Shown: positions 1 through 8,418 of the stretch, one piece after another
Numbering within the stretch: position 1 is the first letter of the stretch
Layout: each line of letters begins with the position of its first letter
Origin: SG8-4 sp964598225
GTDB lineage: Bacteria; Planctomycetota; Phycisphaerae; Sedimentisphaerales; Anaerobacaceae
Reading direction: 5' to 3'
NCBI GenBank assembly: GCA_964598225.1
Contig: CAZRBG010000029.1
Location: 4,345 to 68,344, forward strand
Length of the DNA stretch: 64,000 nucleotides
Notes under the pieces: model-generated
Database searches by the model: none
Seen by the model: the letters and a program-made list of their open reading frames with translations, nothing else
What the model was told of the DNA's origin: nothing
Program-made: the position numbers and the translations under genes

Positions 1-100
1 ATGACCACTAATGTCATGTGCCCAATTATAGAATGGGATGGTCCCATTATCGAAATACCTCTGTGATTCATATTCATAGATTAATTCCTTCAGAAGTTGA

Positions 101-568
101 TTAACTCTGGTTTGCCAGGGCTCTTGTTAGTGTTACCGCCCAGCCGGCGGCGAGCACGATCACCACCGCCAATATAACATGTCGCATTTTGATCTCTGCG
201 AAGAATCGCTTCACGAAGCTGGGATATATCCCGGAAACCGCCACAAACAGCGCCAGGATTGCGGCGAGAACCGCCAGGCTGTACATCAATCCGGCTGCCG
301 GTTGAATGCTGAAAGCGTGCACTATCCGGCCCTGAGCGAAGGCTATCGTGGCCGTGGTCATGCCGCAAGTGGGACATGGCAGATTCGTCCGCTGTTTGAA
401 TCCGCAGTAGCCGAGGTACCGGCTGAGATCGACCTTAACGCTGCCCACGATTGCAAAAGCTGCAAAGTAAAGAACGATGCCCAGACAAATGAGCAGGGAG
501 ATGACCCGTTGGCGGGTTGACGCGTGGTGGAACTTTTTCGCTTTATTTACCTGTTGGCTTACCGGCAT
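101..568 (-). CDS. DUF2752 family small membrane protein
   Basis: A 155-residue protein with three hydrophobic stretches (about residues 22-44, 88-113 and 133-151) and a Cys cluster at C55, C65 and C68 in the segment NLPCPTCGMTTA. This is the hallmark of the DUF2752 family, whose biochemical role is unknown to me. The open frame extends upstream to 721, but I place the start at the ATG at 568. The longer N-terminus would overlap the divergent gene, and a promoter with TTGACA, a 17-base spacer and TATTCT lies immediately in front of 568. The transcript would then have almost no leader, which fits the lack of a Shine-Dalgarno sequence. The gene is divergent from the inositol-monophosphatase gene. 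Family assignment is fairly firm, function is not. Confidence 0.8.
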   Translation of the reverse strand: MPVSQQVNKAKKFHHASTRQRVISLLICLGIVLYFAAFAIVGSVKVDLSRYLGYCGFKQRTNLPCPTCGMTTATIAFAQGRIVHAFSIQPAAGLMYSLAVLAAILALFVAVSGIYPSFVKRFFAEIKMRHVILAVVIVLAAGWAVTLTRALANQS

Positions 569-577
569 AACTACGTT

Positions 578-606
578 AGAATAGCTCAACGTTACGATTA
601 TGTCAA
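578..606 (-). promoter_or_regulatory. sigma70-type promoter for the DUF2752 gene
   Basis: Read on the minus strand, TTGACA (606 to 601) is followed after 17 bases by TATTCT (583 to 578). The predicted transcription start, about 7 bases further, falls at or within three bases of the ATG at 568, implying a leaderless or nearly leaderless mRNA. The -35 box overlaps an upstream ATG of the divergent gene at 600. That argues that the divergent gene really starts at 630. Confidence 0.55.
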
Positions 607-629
607 GGTTGGATGCGGGTAAACGCAAT

Positions 630-1445
630 ATGGAATTGGAACAGAAAGATTTGAGCAGCTTGCTGGAGACGGCTATTGTTGCGGCGCGTCTGGCCGGACA
701 ACGGGCGATGGAGGAGATCAACTATCTCAAGGTTTCAGTCAAGAAATCAACAGAATTAGTTACACAGGCCGACAGGCGATGTCAGGATATAATCATCGAC
801 CGAATCAAGGAGAGCTATCCCGACCATGGTTTCATAGCCGAGGAAGGTGAAGAAGGCAAGATATTTAAGCAGGCTCCACGCGGCGGCGATGAACTTTGGT
901 GGATAATCGATCCGATAGACGGAACGAACAATTTCGCACATCGCATGCTGTTCTTTACCGTCAGCATCGCGGTGATGCACCAGGGCGAGCCGATCGTGGG
1001 GGTGATTTTCGAGCCGGCCACCGATTCAATGTACACAGCCGTCAAGGGCGGAGACGCACAGCTTGACGGAAGACGGATAGCCTCCGGCGAGGAAGAAATG
1101 AACGAGTTCTCAAGCGTTGGTTTGGAAAGCCATTTCGAGGATGGAGTTCCGGACTGGACGTGCGAGTTAATGACGCGGACGAGATTTCGCAATCTGGGAA
1201 CCACGGCCCTTCAGTTGGCTTACGTAGCAAAGGGCAGTATGGTGGCGACAATCGCAAACACGCCGAAGCTCTGGGACATTGCCGCAGGAGCGGCGATAAA
1301 CAACGCCTCAGGCTCTGTGTTAACGAACTGGAAGGGCGAGAAGATATTCCCCGTCGATTTGAGCAACTACGACGGCCAAAAGTACCAGATGCTGGTAGCC
1401 AATAAGAAGGTACACTCTGAAATTATCTGTATGTTGAAGCATTGA
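630..1445 (+). CDS. inositol monophosphatase family protein (SuhB-like)
   Basis: A 271-residue protein of the Mg2+-dependent, Li+-sensitive sugar-phosphatase superfamily. Numbered from the ATG at 630, the metal-binding motifs are E71-E72-G73, the signature D94-P-I-D97-G-T-N-N-F and W215-D216-I-A-A-G-A. The RNLGTTALQLAYVAKG segment is also family-typical. The length equals that of usual IMPase/SuhB proteins. Such enzymes hydrolyse myo-inositol-1-phosphate, 3'-phosphoadenosine-5'-phosphate or fructose-1,6-bisphosphate in the cytoplasm, and the substrate cannot be chosen from the motifs alone. An in-frame ATG exists at 600, but it lies inside the -35 box of the divergent promoter, so 630 is preferred. 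Neither start has a clear Shine-Dalgarno sequence. Confidence 0.92.
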   Translation: MELEQKDLSSLLETAIVAARLAGQRAMEEINYLKVSVKKSTELVTQADRRCQDIIIDRIKESYPDHGFIAEEGEEGKIFKQAPRGGDELWWIIDPIDGTNNFAHRMLFFTVSIAVMHQGEPIVGVIFEPATDSMYTAVKGGDAQLDGRRIASGEEEMNEFSSVGLESHFEDGVPDWTCELMTRTRFRNLGTTALQLAYVAKGSMVATIANTPKLWDIAAGAAINNASGSVLTNWKGEKIFPVDLSNYDGQKYQMLVANKKVHSEIICMLKH

Positions 1446-1532
1446 CGCGGACGGACAGCCAATCGAAGGCGGCTTGTCTAAGTCCAACGTTTACAGTGTT
1501 TTTTTAAGGTGTGTAGACGGCGTGAATTGACC

Positions 1533-1561
1533 TTGTTTTGACGGAAGAAATCTGATATACT
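1533..1561 (+). promoter_or_regulatory. candidate promoter for the three-gene accessory cassette
   Basis: TTGTTT at 1533-1538 and TATACT at 1556-1561 are separated by 17 bases, and the -10 box is preceded by TGA, giving an extended -10. Transcription would start near 1568, leaving a leader of about 40 bases before the ATG at 1607. Confidence 0.45.
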
Positions 1562-1606
1562 GTGAAGGTGTACGTATCGGAAGAGCATTAGTTCAAGGTG
1601 AGTATA

Positions 1607-1999
1607 ATGGAAGAAAAAACCGAAGGACAGGACAAAACAAGTGTCTCAGAAAAGAGCAGCGAGCCCAAGGAGGTGGGTAAAATGAGATTCGACTACATTA
1701 AAAGCAATCAATTCCGTGTTATTCACGCCGATGGGGTACACGGGGGTATTGTGCCCAACTGTCGCTTTATTCAAATGGCTTTCTTCAGTGAGCGCGCGCC
1801 AATACCCAAGTGGGAAGAGTTCAAGTTGGATGCAGGAAGATTAGATGCTAAAATAGGAGCGAAAAAGAGAAACGCTGTTGTCCGTGAAGTAGAAGTGGAA
1901 TTACTGATGACTGTAGAAGCAGCTAAAGCTGTTCACACGTGGATAGGTGAAAAGATTAAAGACTTTGAACATATAGAATCGGAGTTACCAAAGAAATGA
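1607..1999 (+). CDS. hypothetical protein, first gene of accessory cassette
   Basis: A 130-residue soluble protein that I cannot name. The first 25 or so residues are charged and probably disordered (many E, K, S). The rest alternates short strands (FRVIHADGVHGGI, FIQMAFFSER) and ends in a strand-helix unit (VVREVEVELLMTVEAAKAVH). The layout resembles small DUF3467-like proteins, but this is a resemblance of arrangement only. I chose the ATG at 1607 because AAGGTGA lies at the right distance. A GTG at 1598, three codons upstream, overlaps that Shine-Dalgarno sequence. Its TGA overlaps the ATG of the next gene by four bases, so the two are translationally coupled. Confidence 0.75.
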   Translation: MEEKTEGQDKTSVSEKSSEPKEVGKMRFDYIKSNQFRVIHADGVHGGIVPNCRFIQMAFFSERAPIPKWEEFKLDAGRLDAKIGAKKRNAVVREVEVELLMTVEAAKAVHTWIGEKIKDFEHIESELPKK

Positions 2000-2469
2000 G
2001 CGGCGCGGTCTTTTATGAGAGCGAGGTACGATATGGATCGGCCTCTGAAACTGGTTTATCCTCTTCACTGCCGGAAATAGGAGAGTTTGAGGCGGCTTTT
2101 CAGGCTGGCCACTATTGTCCCCACTTTGCCGAGACGATGGAAGCTACCCAAATGACTGTTGCAAGTACGGCCGACAATGGTGAATTGAGGCATGAGTTTA
2201 ATAGACTGGCGCGTAAATGGCTGGAAGAAACGCGGTACGTTTCTTCGGTAAGTGACATTATCCTGCATCCAGCATACATGCGAATAATCGGCATGGGAAG
2301 ACAGGCAGTTCCATGGATTTTGGATCGCTTAACCGAAAGTAGCGAACTGTGGTTTTGGGCACTCAGCTACATGACTGGTGAAGACCCCGTTACCGAGGAT
2401 CTTAGAGGTAATGTGCAGGCAATGAGACAAGCGTGGCTTGATTGGGGACGAAGGAATGGGCTCTTCTAA
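1996..2469 (+). CDS. hypothetical protein, second gene of accessory cassette
   Basis: A 157-residue protein of unknown function. The start overlaps the upstream stop in an ATGA arrangement, so co-translation is likely. The N-terminal 60 residues look poorly structured. The C-terminal two thirds form a helical block, with recognisable pieces LRHEFNRLARKWLEET, HPAYMRIIGMGRQAVPWIL and MRQAWLDWGRRNGLF. No membrane segment, signal peptide or catalytic motif is visible. The position between a small hypothetical gene and a DUF7689-like gene suggests it acts with them, for example as an immunity, chaperone or adaptor partner, but that is inference only. Confidence 0.75.
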   Translation: MSGAVFYESEVRYGSASETGLSSSLPEIGEFEAAFQAGHYCPHFAETMEATQMTVASTADNGELRHEFNRLARKWLEETRYVSSVSDIILHPAYMRIIGMGRQAVPWILDRLTESSELWFWALSYMTGEDPVTEDLRGNVQAMRQAWLDWGRRNGLF

Positions 2470-2893
2470 TGCTCAGGAAATTTTTAGGGCATTTCCTCAT
2501 TTAACGGAGTCGACATACCGAGAAAGTAGTCCCAAAACAACTGACTACAACTGTATTGCGTGGGCAGTGGGAATAAGTAATTTGTTCATGTGGCCTAATG
2601 CATACTCTTACTGGCCACCGCGGTGTCCTTATGAGGAGACAATTGACGCTTTCACAACAGCCTTCGCGTTCTATGGCTATAAACCATGTGAGAATGCACA
2701 ATACGAGGAGGGGTACGATAAAATTGCCCTGTATGCTCGAGAGGACAGGCCAAAACACGCTGCGCGACAATTGGCGAATGGACTATGGACAAGCAAGCTC
2801 GGATCTGATGTTGATATTGAGCACGAATTGGCGGGATTAGAGGGAACTATATATGGACACGTGGTAAAGTATTACCATCGCCCCATTCATTAA
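2456..2893 (+). CDS. DUF7689-like protein, third gene of accessory cassette
   Basis: A 145-residue protein starting at the ATG at 2456, overlapping the previous gene by 14 bases. GGGGA lies about seven bases upstream. A TTG at 2438 would add six residues. It carries D30-Y-N-C33-I-A-W-A near the N-terminus and K-H101-A-A-R-Q-L with W-T-S-K114-L-G and I-E-H123 later. That matches my recollection of the DUF7689 family. A single conserved Cys in an NCIAWA helix start followed by a conserved His is the arrangement of papain-like or NlpC/P60-type cysteine hydrolases, so a peptidase or amidase activity is conceivable. I cannot show it. Confidence 0.75.
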   Translation: MGSSNAQEIFRAFPHLTESTYRESSPKTTDYNCIAWAVGISNLFMWPNAYSYWPPRCPYEETIDAFTTAFAFYGYKPCENAQYEEGYDKIALYAREDRPKHAARQLANGLWTSKLGSDVDIEHELAGLEGTIYGHVVKYYHRPIH

Positions 2894-3014
2894 GAGAATT
2901 CTTTCGTTACTCCCTGTTCTCAACATAAATCGAATGTTTATTGCATGTCCATCGTGAAGCATTTAGACTGCTGAAGTGCTCGCTCCTTCTTTGATGGTTG
3001 GACGTCTCAGTCTC

Positions 3015-5606
3015 TTACCTTGGATCGGGAACCGGGTGCAGGGCGAGGACTCTGACTTTGTCGGACGGGGTTTTTACTTCGCTTCTGTCGAAAATGGCGA
3101 GGGCTCGTTTTTGCGGGCCGTCGGTGCCTATACGAACGAGGATATAGGCCGTGAAGACGTCGCTTCGCACAGTTGCGAGATTGCTGATGCGGCTGAAGAT
3201 AACGTCCATCTCTTCGAAATCATCTACAGCGTTATCGTCCGGAGTCAAATCGGGGAATCGGTCCAGATCGACCGTTGCATGCACCGGATCGTACGCATAG
3301 TAAGCCATCTCGGGCACACGCAGCATTGAGCTTGTGCTCTCGAAAGCCCCGCTGACATTGTCCCGGTATTGGACTACCGCCCGGGCGATTGCCGGTTTCA
3401 TCCAGGGCAGTTGGGCGATCACGAACCACGGAGCTGTGTTGACGTTTATTCGTCCCTTTATCCTGGTCTCGAGCGGCGAATTCCCGTGTTCTGTCGGATC
3501 GATAACCGTCAGGTATTGAAATACCTCGTCGAATAAGGGATCGCGCAGGTTGAGTCGAATTTGATCCTCTGCAGGTTCATCCTGGAGTTTTGCGCCTAAC
3601 ATATCGTTCGGCTCGGTGCCGGGGCCGATTGTAAGCGCCCTGGCTATGTCACCAACCGAAAGGAAATCACCGGGAGAACCTGAGAGATTGTAATTCTTCT
3701 TGGTTCCGGTCAGGCCGTTACCGGCGCCCAGAGTGTTGCCGGCATCGGCAAATTCCTGATACACGACGTTCCAGTCGCTGTCCGGGCGGGCGTATGACTT
3801 AAGGGCATTCTTGGCGGCGTTCCACTCGAACCATGCGTCTTCAGTATGCTGTCTATCGAGATAGAGATCGGAGGTCCGAACCGTCCTGAAAAGATGGATG
3901 TTGTATCTTTCGTCGAGAACGTACTCCGGCGGATCCGAATCCGGGACGACGTTGTAAGTTGCCAAAACGAGATTAGGATCTTCCTTTCCGCCCCCGGCAG
4001 ACATCACGCTGCTGACTCCCAGGCTGTTGGATGCATCGGAATTGTTGGTTATCACGAATCTGCTGTCGTCCGCTATAACGTAACCGGCAAGATTTATCCC
4101 GGCCACTATTGCGTTATTCGGATCGCGCAGCTCCAGACGGAAATCGCCTAAAGGAATGTCGGTGTCGAAAGGATTATAGAGTTCTATTGCAAAGTAGTTG
4201 TTCGCAGAAACGTCGGCATTAGACTCACTAATCCTGAACGTTATTTCACTGATGAACGGCTGGGCCTCGAAGCCATAAAATGTCTCCGGGCCGATGCGCA
4301 GCTCCGTGACTTGCGGATTCCGATCGCGAAGGTCCAGGATGTTGACCGCAAATTGTGCGGCTAATCTTTCGGCCTCGAGAGAATTGGGTTCGTTTTGTAC
4401 GATCGCTTCTCGCAATGCCGCGTGCAGGAGTTCTTCGTCGGCTGTGTTGACGTTGACCATCTTGCCGTTATTAAAATTCTGTCCGGTGGGATTGATGATC
4501 CGATCCATATTATATGTGGTAACGATATGCCGATAGGCATAGTTATCTTCGAGCGGGTCTCCGGCGCGTTTTGCCCAGTCCGCCAGATTCTGAGCATTGT
4601 CGTATGGACGATTCGATAGGTTAGGATTCCTGGAAAGTGCGACAGGGGTATTAAGTGCTGGTGACCGGAATTCGCCGCCCCAGGCCTCGAGTCTTGTGTC
4701 TATATCCGGATGATTCAGCAGAAATCTGTAGCGAAACTCGAGCTCATCGGACATGTCGAACGGCGTATAGGGTGCGTTTGGTTCGCCATAGGTCCATACG
4801 ACGCTGCGTTCGTAGGCTCGGATGTTGGATGGATCGACGCCGTTGCCGGAATTCGCCCTTGCTCTGAGTAAGCTTCTTTCTTCGGCAGCAGTGGGGGGTG
4901 AGCCGGGCCGACCGGCCATCGATAGAAAGTTTATCTGTGTTTGTCTCGTTCCGGCGACGTCGCGAATGGAGGCATTGGGATCGCGGATGTCGAATTTGTA
5001 CGCCGTATTGGCGTTGAGCATGGCTCCGTTATCTATTATTCGCACGGCTGCGTAGATAGGTTTTCCCTTGCTGCTGCTTATATTCGGGAGAATCGCCCAC
5101 CTCGAATCCGCTATGCCGTCGCCGTCTGCGTCGGCCATTACACCCTGGCCTATCACAGTTGGGTCCTGGTAGTCGGGCACAATCGCAGCCGTTAAACCCA
5201 GGTTGGGGTCGCCAGTGTCATAGAGCTGGCTTATTTGCCGCCAGTAATAATTGCCGGCGGATTCATACGGCTCCAGGGACGCCAGCCAGAGATTGTTGAC
5301 GTCGGGATAGTCGTAGTATTCCTGAGTCCGGGCAAAGGTCGAATTCGGATCCGTCTGGCTGTTCGGATCGCCCATGCCCGGTACATCCAGCACCAGCTCG
5401 CGTGAGATAGTCGCCACGGTAGTATCGACGGCGAGATTCAGCGATTTATTCTCCGCGATAGCTGTGGTCGCCATCCGGTCGACTCGCGAGACCATAACGA
5501 ACAGTACGCCGACGATCGCCAAAAGAGTCGTCAGGACTACGGTGAGGATCAGGGCCGAGCCTGAGCTTCGAAATTTGTCATCAATATGTTCTTGCGCTGT
5601 CTTCAT
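3015..5606 (-). CDS. type II secretion minor pseudopilin, GspK-like
   Basis: An 863-residue protein, last gene of the secretion operon and far larger than the roughly 320-residue enterobacterial GspK. The N-terminus has a prepilin-like processing site after G16, followed by a hydrophobic helix. The mature sequence begins SALIL and so lacks the Glu at +5, exactly as in GspK, the pilus-tip pseudopilin. Two helix-hairpin-helix-like segments of the GspK/ComEA type appear: a middle one around MVNVNTADEELLHAAL, and a C-terminal one around INVNTAPWFVIAQLPWM. The central region has a lamin-tail-like FAIELYNPF...LRDPN segment. The ATG at 5606 leaves an 10-base gap to the upstream stop, while an alternative ATG at 5636 would overlap it by 20 bases. 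The role would be initiating or capping the pseudopilus. Confidence 0.82.
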   Translation of the reverse strand: MKTAQEHIDDKFRSSGSALILTVVLTTLLAIVGVLFVMVSRVDRMATTAIAENKSLNLAVDTTVATISRELVLDVPGMGDPNSQTDPNSTFARTQEYYDYPDVNNLWLASLEPYESAGNYYWRQISQLYDTGDPNLGLTAAIVPDYQDPTVIGQGVMADADGDGIADSRWAILPNISSSKGKPIYAAVRIIDNGAMLNANTAYKFDIRDPNASIRDVAGTRQTQINFLSMAGRPGSPPTAAEERSLLRARANSGNGVDPSNIRAYERSVVWTYGEPNAPYTPFDMSDELEFRYRFLLNHPDIDTRLEAWGGEFRSPALNTPVALSRNPNLSNRPYDNAQNLADWAKRAGDPLEDNYAYRHIVTTYNMDRIINPTGQNFNNGKMVNVNTADEELLHAALREAIVQNEPNSLEAERLAAQFAVNILDLRDRNPQVTELRIGPETFYGFEAQPFISEITFRISESNADVSANNYFAIELYNPFDTDIPLGDFRLELRDPNNAIVAGINLAGYVIADDSRFVITNNSDASNSLGVSSVMSAGGGKEDPNLVLATYNVVPDSDPPEYVLDERYNIHLFRTVRTSDLYLDRQHTEDAWFEWNAAKNALKSYARPDSDWNVVYQEFADAGNTLGAGNGLTGTKKNYNLSGSPGDFLSVGDIARALTIGPGTEPNDMLGAKLQDEPAEDQIRLNLRDPLFDEVFQYLTVIDPTEHGNSPLETRIKGRINVNTAPWFVIAQLPWMKPAIARAVVQYRDNVSGAFESTSSMLRVPEMAYYAYDPVHATVDLDRFPDLTPDDNAVDDFEEMDVIFSRISNLATVRSDVFTAYILVRIGTDGPQKRALAIFDRSEVKTPSDKVRVLALHPVPDPR

Positions 5607-5616
5607 TATCAGTGGA

Positions 5617-6750
5617 CTATTTGTCCAGGTAAACAATATGAGTAAAAGTCCGGCCTTCCTTCAAAATGCCTTTCGAGTCGTAAAGGGTAAAAGTGAATTT
5701 TAACGCTCGCCCGAGTCCCGGAATCTTATTGAAATTGGTTCGATTTACCTGACTTCTCGGATAGTCGATTTTTCGGATTTTCACGCCGCCGTACGGCGGG
5801 CCCGGGTACAGAACGCCCGGAACCGCTTCTCCGTAGGGCAGGAACGGATACAAAACGCCCGGAACCGCTTCGGGGTCGAGACCGCCGCCGCTGGGCTCAG
5901 CCATGATGAAATGCGTATCCGTCAGGCTTCCATCATTGTCGGGATCAACCTCCGGAATCCATCGCTGCTGGGCGTCGTGCCAGCCTTGGATCTTGAATTC
6001 CGCAATGCCTTCGCACAGGAGCATGTGAATCGTATTCGGGTCCGACGGGTCAATAGTGGAACCCCAGAAATCCTCGACGACTGTCGGGACATCGAACTTA
6101 ATCCCCGTAATAACCGACAGGGCGTTTTTCTTGCTCTCGTAGGGCATTCGCTTCCACTGCTCCGGCGACATTTTGTCGTATTCGTAGTAGTTGTTCCACT
6201 CGTACCACTGGCTGTCGGTAAAATTATTCGGATCGAAAAAATCCGGCAGTGTGGCATCTTGCGTAATTATATGCTGATTTCTCGCCAGGATTCGCTTCTC
6301 GCGTTTTTGGCCGTCTACTTTTACCGGGGGACGGCCCGGTGTCGCGACGGGTTTCTTGGCGAGCATGTAACAGATTCTCGCCGTGTTGCCGCGGATTGTA
6401 GGGGTGGTTCCGTGCGACTGAAAATCACCGTTGGCGAAGAAAACCACTCGGTCAAAACGCTCGTAACCGTCGTAGTTACTGTCGCTTCCGCCACCCGGAC
6501 CGATGGGCTTTGCCACCCAGGTCATGAAGATTTCACTATTCTTGTCGAGGCCTTTGAAGTCGGCGTTGAGCTGATCGGTGATGGCCCGGACCTTCTGCAT
6601 AATCTCAGCGTTGGCCATCGCTTTGCGGTGAGAATCGATGCTGACTCTGAATACCACCCCCGAGAAGGCCATGATAAGAGCCAGTATGCCCATGGCCACC
6701 ATCAGCTCGATCAGGGTAAAACCGCTCGTTGTTCGTTGTTCATTGTTCAT
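5617..6750 (-). CDS. prepilin-type pseudopilin, GspJ-like
   Basis: A 377-residue protein with a short polar leader, cleavage site SG|FTLIELMVAMG, Glu at +5 and a hydrophobic helix of about 20 residues. It is followed by a long periplasmic domain. Its place between the I-like and K-like genes supports the GspJ assignment. GspJ is a minor pseudopilin of the tip complex, normally about 200 residues, so this version is enlarged. Near residues 295-330 a 14-residue unit, EAVPGVLYPxxPYG, occurs twice in tandem. The start codon lies in a tandem heptamer repeat (6729-6756) that places ATGs at 6757, 6750 and 6743 in three frames. Only 6750 reads into the pilin signal. Confidence 0.82.
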   Translation of the reverse strand: MNNEQRTTSGFTLIELMVAMGILALIMAFSGVVFRVSIDSHRKAMANAEIMQKVRAITDQLNADFKGLDKNSEIFMTWVAKPIGPGGGSDSNYDGYERFDRVVFFANGDFQSHGTTPTIRGNTARICYMLAKKPVATPGRPPVKVDGQKREKRILARNQHIITQDATLPDFFDPNNFTDSQWYEWNNYYEYDKMSPEQWKRMPYESKKNALSVITGIKFDVPTVVEDFWGSTIDPSDPNTIHMLLCEGIAEFKIQGWHDAQQRWIPEVDPDNDGSLTDTHFIMAEPSGGGLDPEAVPGVLYPFLPYGEAVPGVLYPGPPYGGVKIRKIDYPRSQVNRTNFNKIPGLGRALKFTFTLYDSKGILKEGRTFTHIVYLDK

Positions 6751-6838
6751 TGTTCATTGATTTATAGATCGCTTCAGACCGCTTAGCATTTTGGATAAAT
6801 CTGTTAGGTTGTGTCTCAAATTCACATAGCCCGGCTGG

Positions 6839-7573
6839 TTAATATAACTCAAAATTGATCACTTTTTGATAAACTGCAATACAGGGATTTCTGCCGCCAT
6901 CGACTGGTGGCGGGACAACCCAAACGGATTGGGCCGTTCCGGATTGCCAGATTCTGTCGAGCACGATGGTATTCGGCGCATCCGGGTCGCGCTCCAGGAC
7001 TCGATAAATCAGCCCGGTTTGGCTGTCAACCAGGGTGCTGCCGGCGTTAATATACGTCTGCTCGGCGGGATTTGTTATTTCAAGCCTGCTCTCATTACCC
7101 GCTCCGGAGACGGGTGTAACAGCAACCAGCAGCGGAACGGGTCTCGGAGATCCGCCGGGATACATTGTTGCAGTGCTGACTTTTCTGCTGATCAGGACGG
7201 TGACTTGCACGAGCCTGTTATTCGGATCGGAAACGACCGGCCTGCACAGGGCCGACCAGTAATACTGCTTGTTGAGGGGCATATCCGTCGAGGGATATGC
7301 AAATTCACTTTCAGCGATTGGATTGAGTGCCTCGTAGCGGGTCAACCGGCCCGATGAAAAGTTCGGGTCCGTCATGTCCAGGCCGTAAAGCCTGATCTTT
7401 GCGAATGCCTCGTCGGAAATCACCGCTGCGATTGTCCGTTCCGTGGCAACAGTGCTCAGATGTATCCCGGTGAGAAACGTTCCCCCCACAAAGACCATCC
7501 CGATAGCCAACGTGCCGAGGGCCAGCAAAACCTCAGTGAGTGAAAAACCGTTATGTCGCTTGTTGTTTTTCAT
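6839..7573 (-). CDS. prepilin-type pseudopilin, GspI-like
   Basis: A 244-residue protein with leader MKNNKRHNG, a processing site before FSLTEVLLALG and Glu at +5 of the mature form, then a hydrophobic helix. The short N-terminal segment and its place after the H-like gene match GspI, a minor pseudopilin of the tip complex. The ATG at 7573 is preferred. A TTG at 7582 overlaps the upstream TGA and would add three residues in front of the leader. The periplasmic part contains many Pro/Asn/Val segments typical of planctomycete pseudopilins. An 88-base gap separates it from the J-like gene. Confidence 0.8.
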   Translation of the reverse strand: MKNNKRHNGFSLTEVLLALGTLAIGMVFVGGTFLTGIHLSTVATERTIAAVISDEAFAKIRLYGLDMTDPNFSSGRLTRYEALNPIAESEFAYPSTDMPLNKQYYWSALCRPVVSDPNNRLVQVTVLISRKVSTATMYPGGSPRPVPLLVAVTPVSGAGNESRLEITNPAEQTYINAGSTLVDSQTGLIYRVLERDPDAPNTIVLDRIWQSGTAQSVWVVPPPVDGGRNPCIAVYQKVINFELY

Positions 7574-7578
7574 TGCTA

Positions 7579-8418
7579 TCAATCCGGCGATATAATTCTC
7601 CCGGTGTAAGCGTTAATATTGATCCGTTCCAGACTTCTGAGATAGTTCAATCTCCCCTGAGCGTTCAATTCATCGAATTTAGCTTTATCACAAATGACGA
7701 AACTGTTTCGGCTCGGTTCTGCGCCAAGTCCGAGTTCCGGGTAGTCGTCCTGAACGAACATGCCGACGTCGAAATTTGTGACGTTATGAGGGGAATTAAA
7801 CAGATCGTCTGTCGAAGTTGTTGCCGCAGCAGAGTTGTTGGGTCTGCGTATTCCGTCTTTGTTTCGCACGCGCACCTGTCGCAATACCAGCTTGCCGGCA
7901 GGCGAAAAAATAATCGAAAACGTGCATGTATCGGTTACAGAAACATTCTTGCCATCGATCCCGATATTGAGCGGGTTTGCGTCGTCAAGATGGACAACCT
8001 TCAGCGGTTCATCTATCGCGTCGGACGCGTCCGCCCGGTTGGATCTGACCCTCATATCCATAGCCAGCGTCGTTTCCGGCAGCCTAATCGGCTTGACGCC
8101 TTCGATTGCCCGAAAGCCGGGACTCAGGTCCGTTTTCTCAATGTCATGTATTATGTATGTCATGTATTGATTGCCGGTTGAATTCCGCTGGAATCGCACG
8201 CCGGCATAATGCTGTTCCTTGGCGGCGATGGCTCGGGCGCCGGAAAGAGCTGCGCTTATCATGCTGCGAGCGCCGCTTTGTGTTTCAAATGAGTTAACAA
8301 GCGCACGAATAGCCGGAAGTCCGATCGCGGCCAGAAGCGCCATGATAGCCACGACGACCGTCATCTCAGGTAATGTCAGGCCGAATTGTCTGGACTTCGT
8401 TTTCATTTCTGTGCTCAC
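7579..8418 (-). CDS. prepilin-type pseudopilin, GspH-like
   Basis: A 279-residue protein with leader ending QFG, then LTLPEMTVVVAIMALLAA, giving Glu at +5 and the usual transmembrane helix. The segment ARSMISAALSGARAIAAKEQ is the helical continuation characteristic of GspH/FimT-type minor pseudopilins. The annotated GTG at 8418 overlaps the upstream stop (GTGA). An ATG at 8406, four codons in, is equally acceptable. Overlaps on the upstream side and the very short spacing downstream show tight operon organisation. Confidence 0.8.
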   Translation of the reverse strand: MSTEMKTKSRQFGLTLPEMTVVVAIMALLAAIGLPAIRALVNSFETQSGARSMISAALSGARAIAAKEQHYAGVRFQRNSTGNQYMTYIIHDIEKTDLSPGFRAIEGVKPIRLPETTLAMDMRVRSNRADASDAIDEPLKVVHLDDANPLNIGIDGKNVSVTDTCTFSIIFSPAGKLVLRQVRVRNKDGIRRPNNSAAATTSTDDLFNSPHNVTNFDVGMFVQDDYPELGLGAEPSRNSFVICDKAKFDELNAQGRLNYLRSLERININAYTGRIISPD

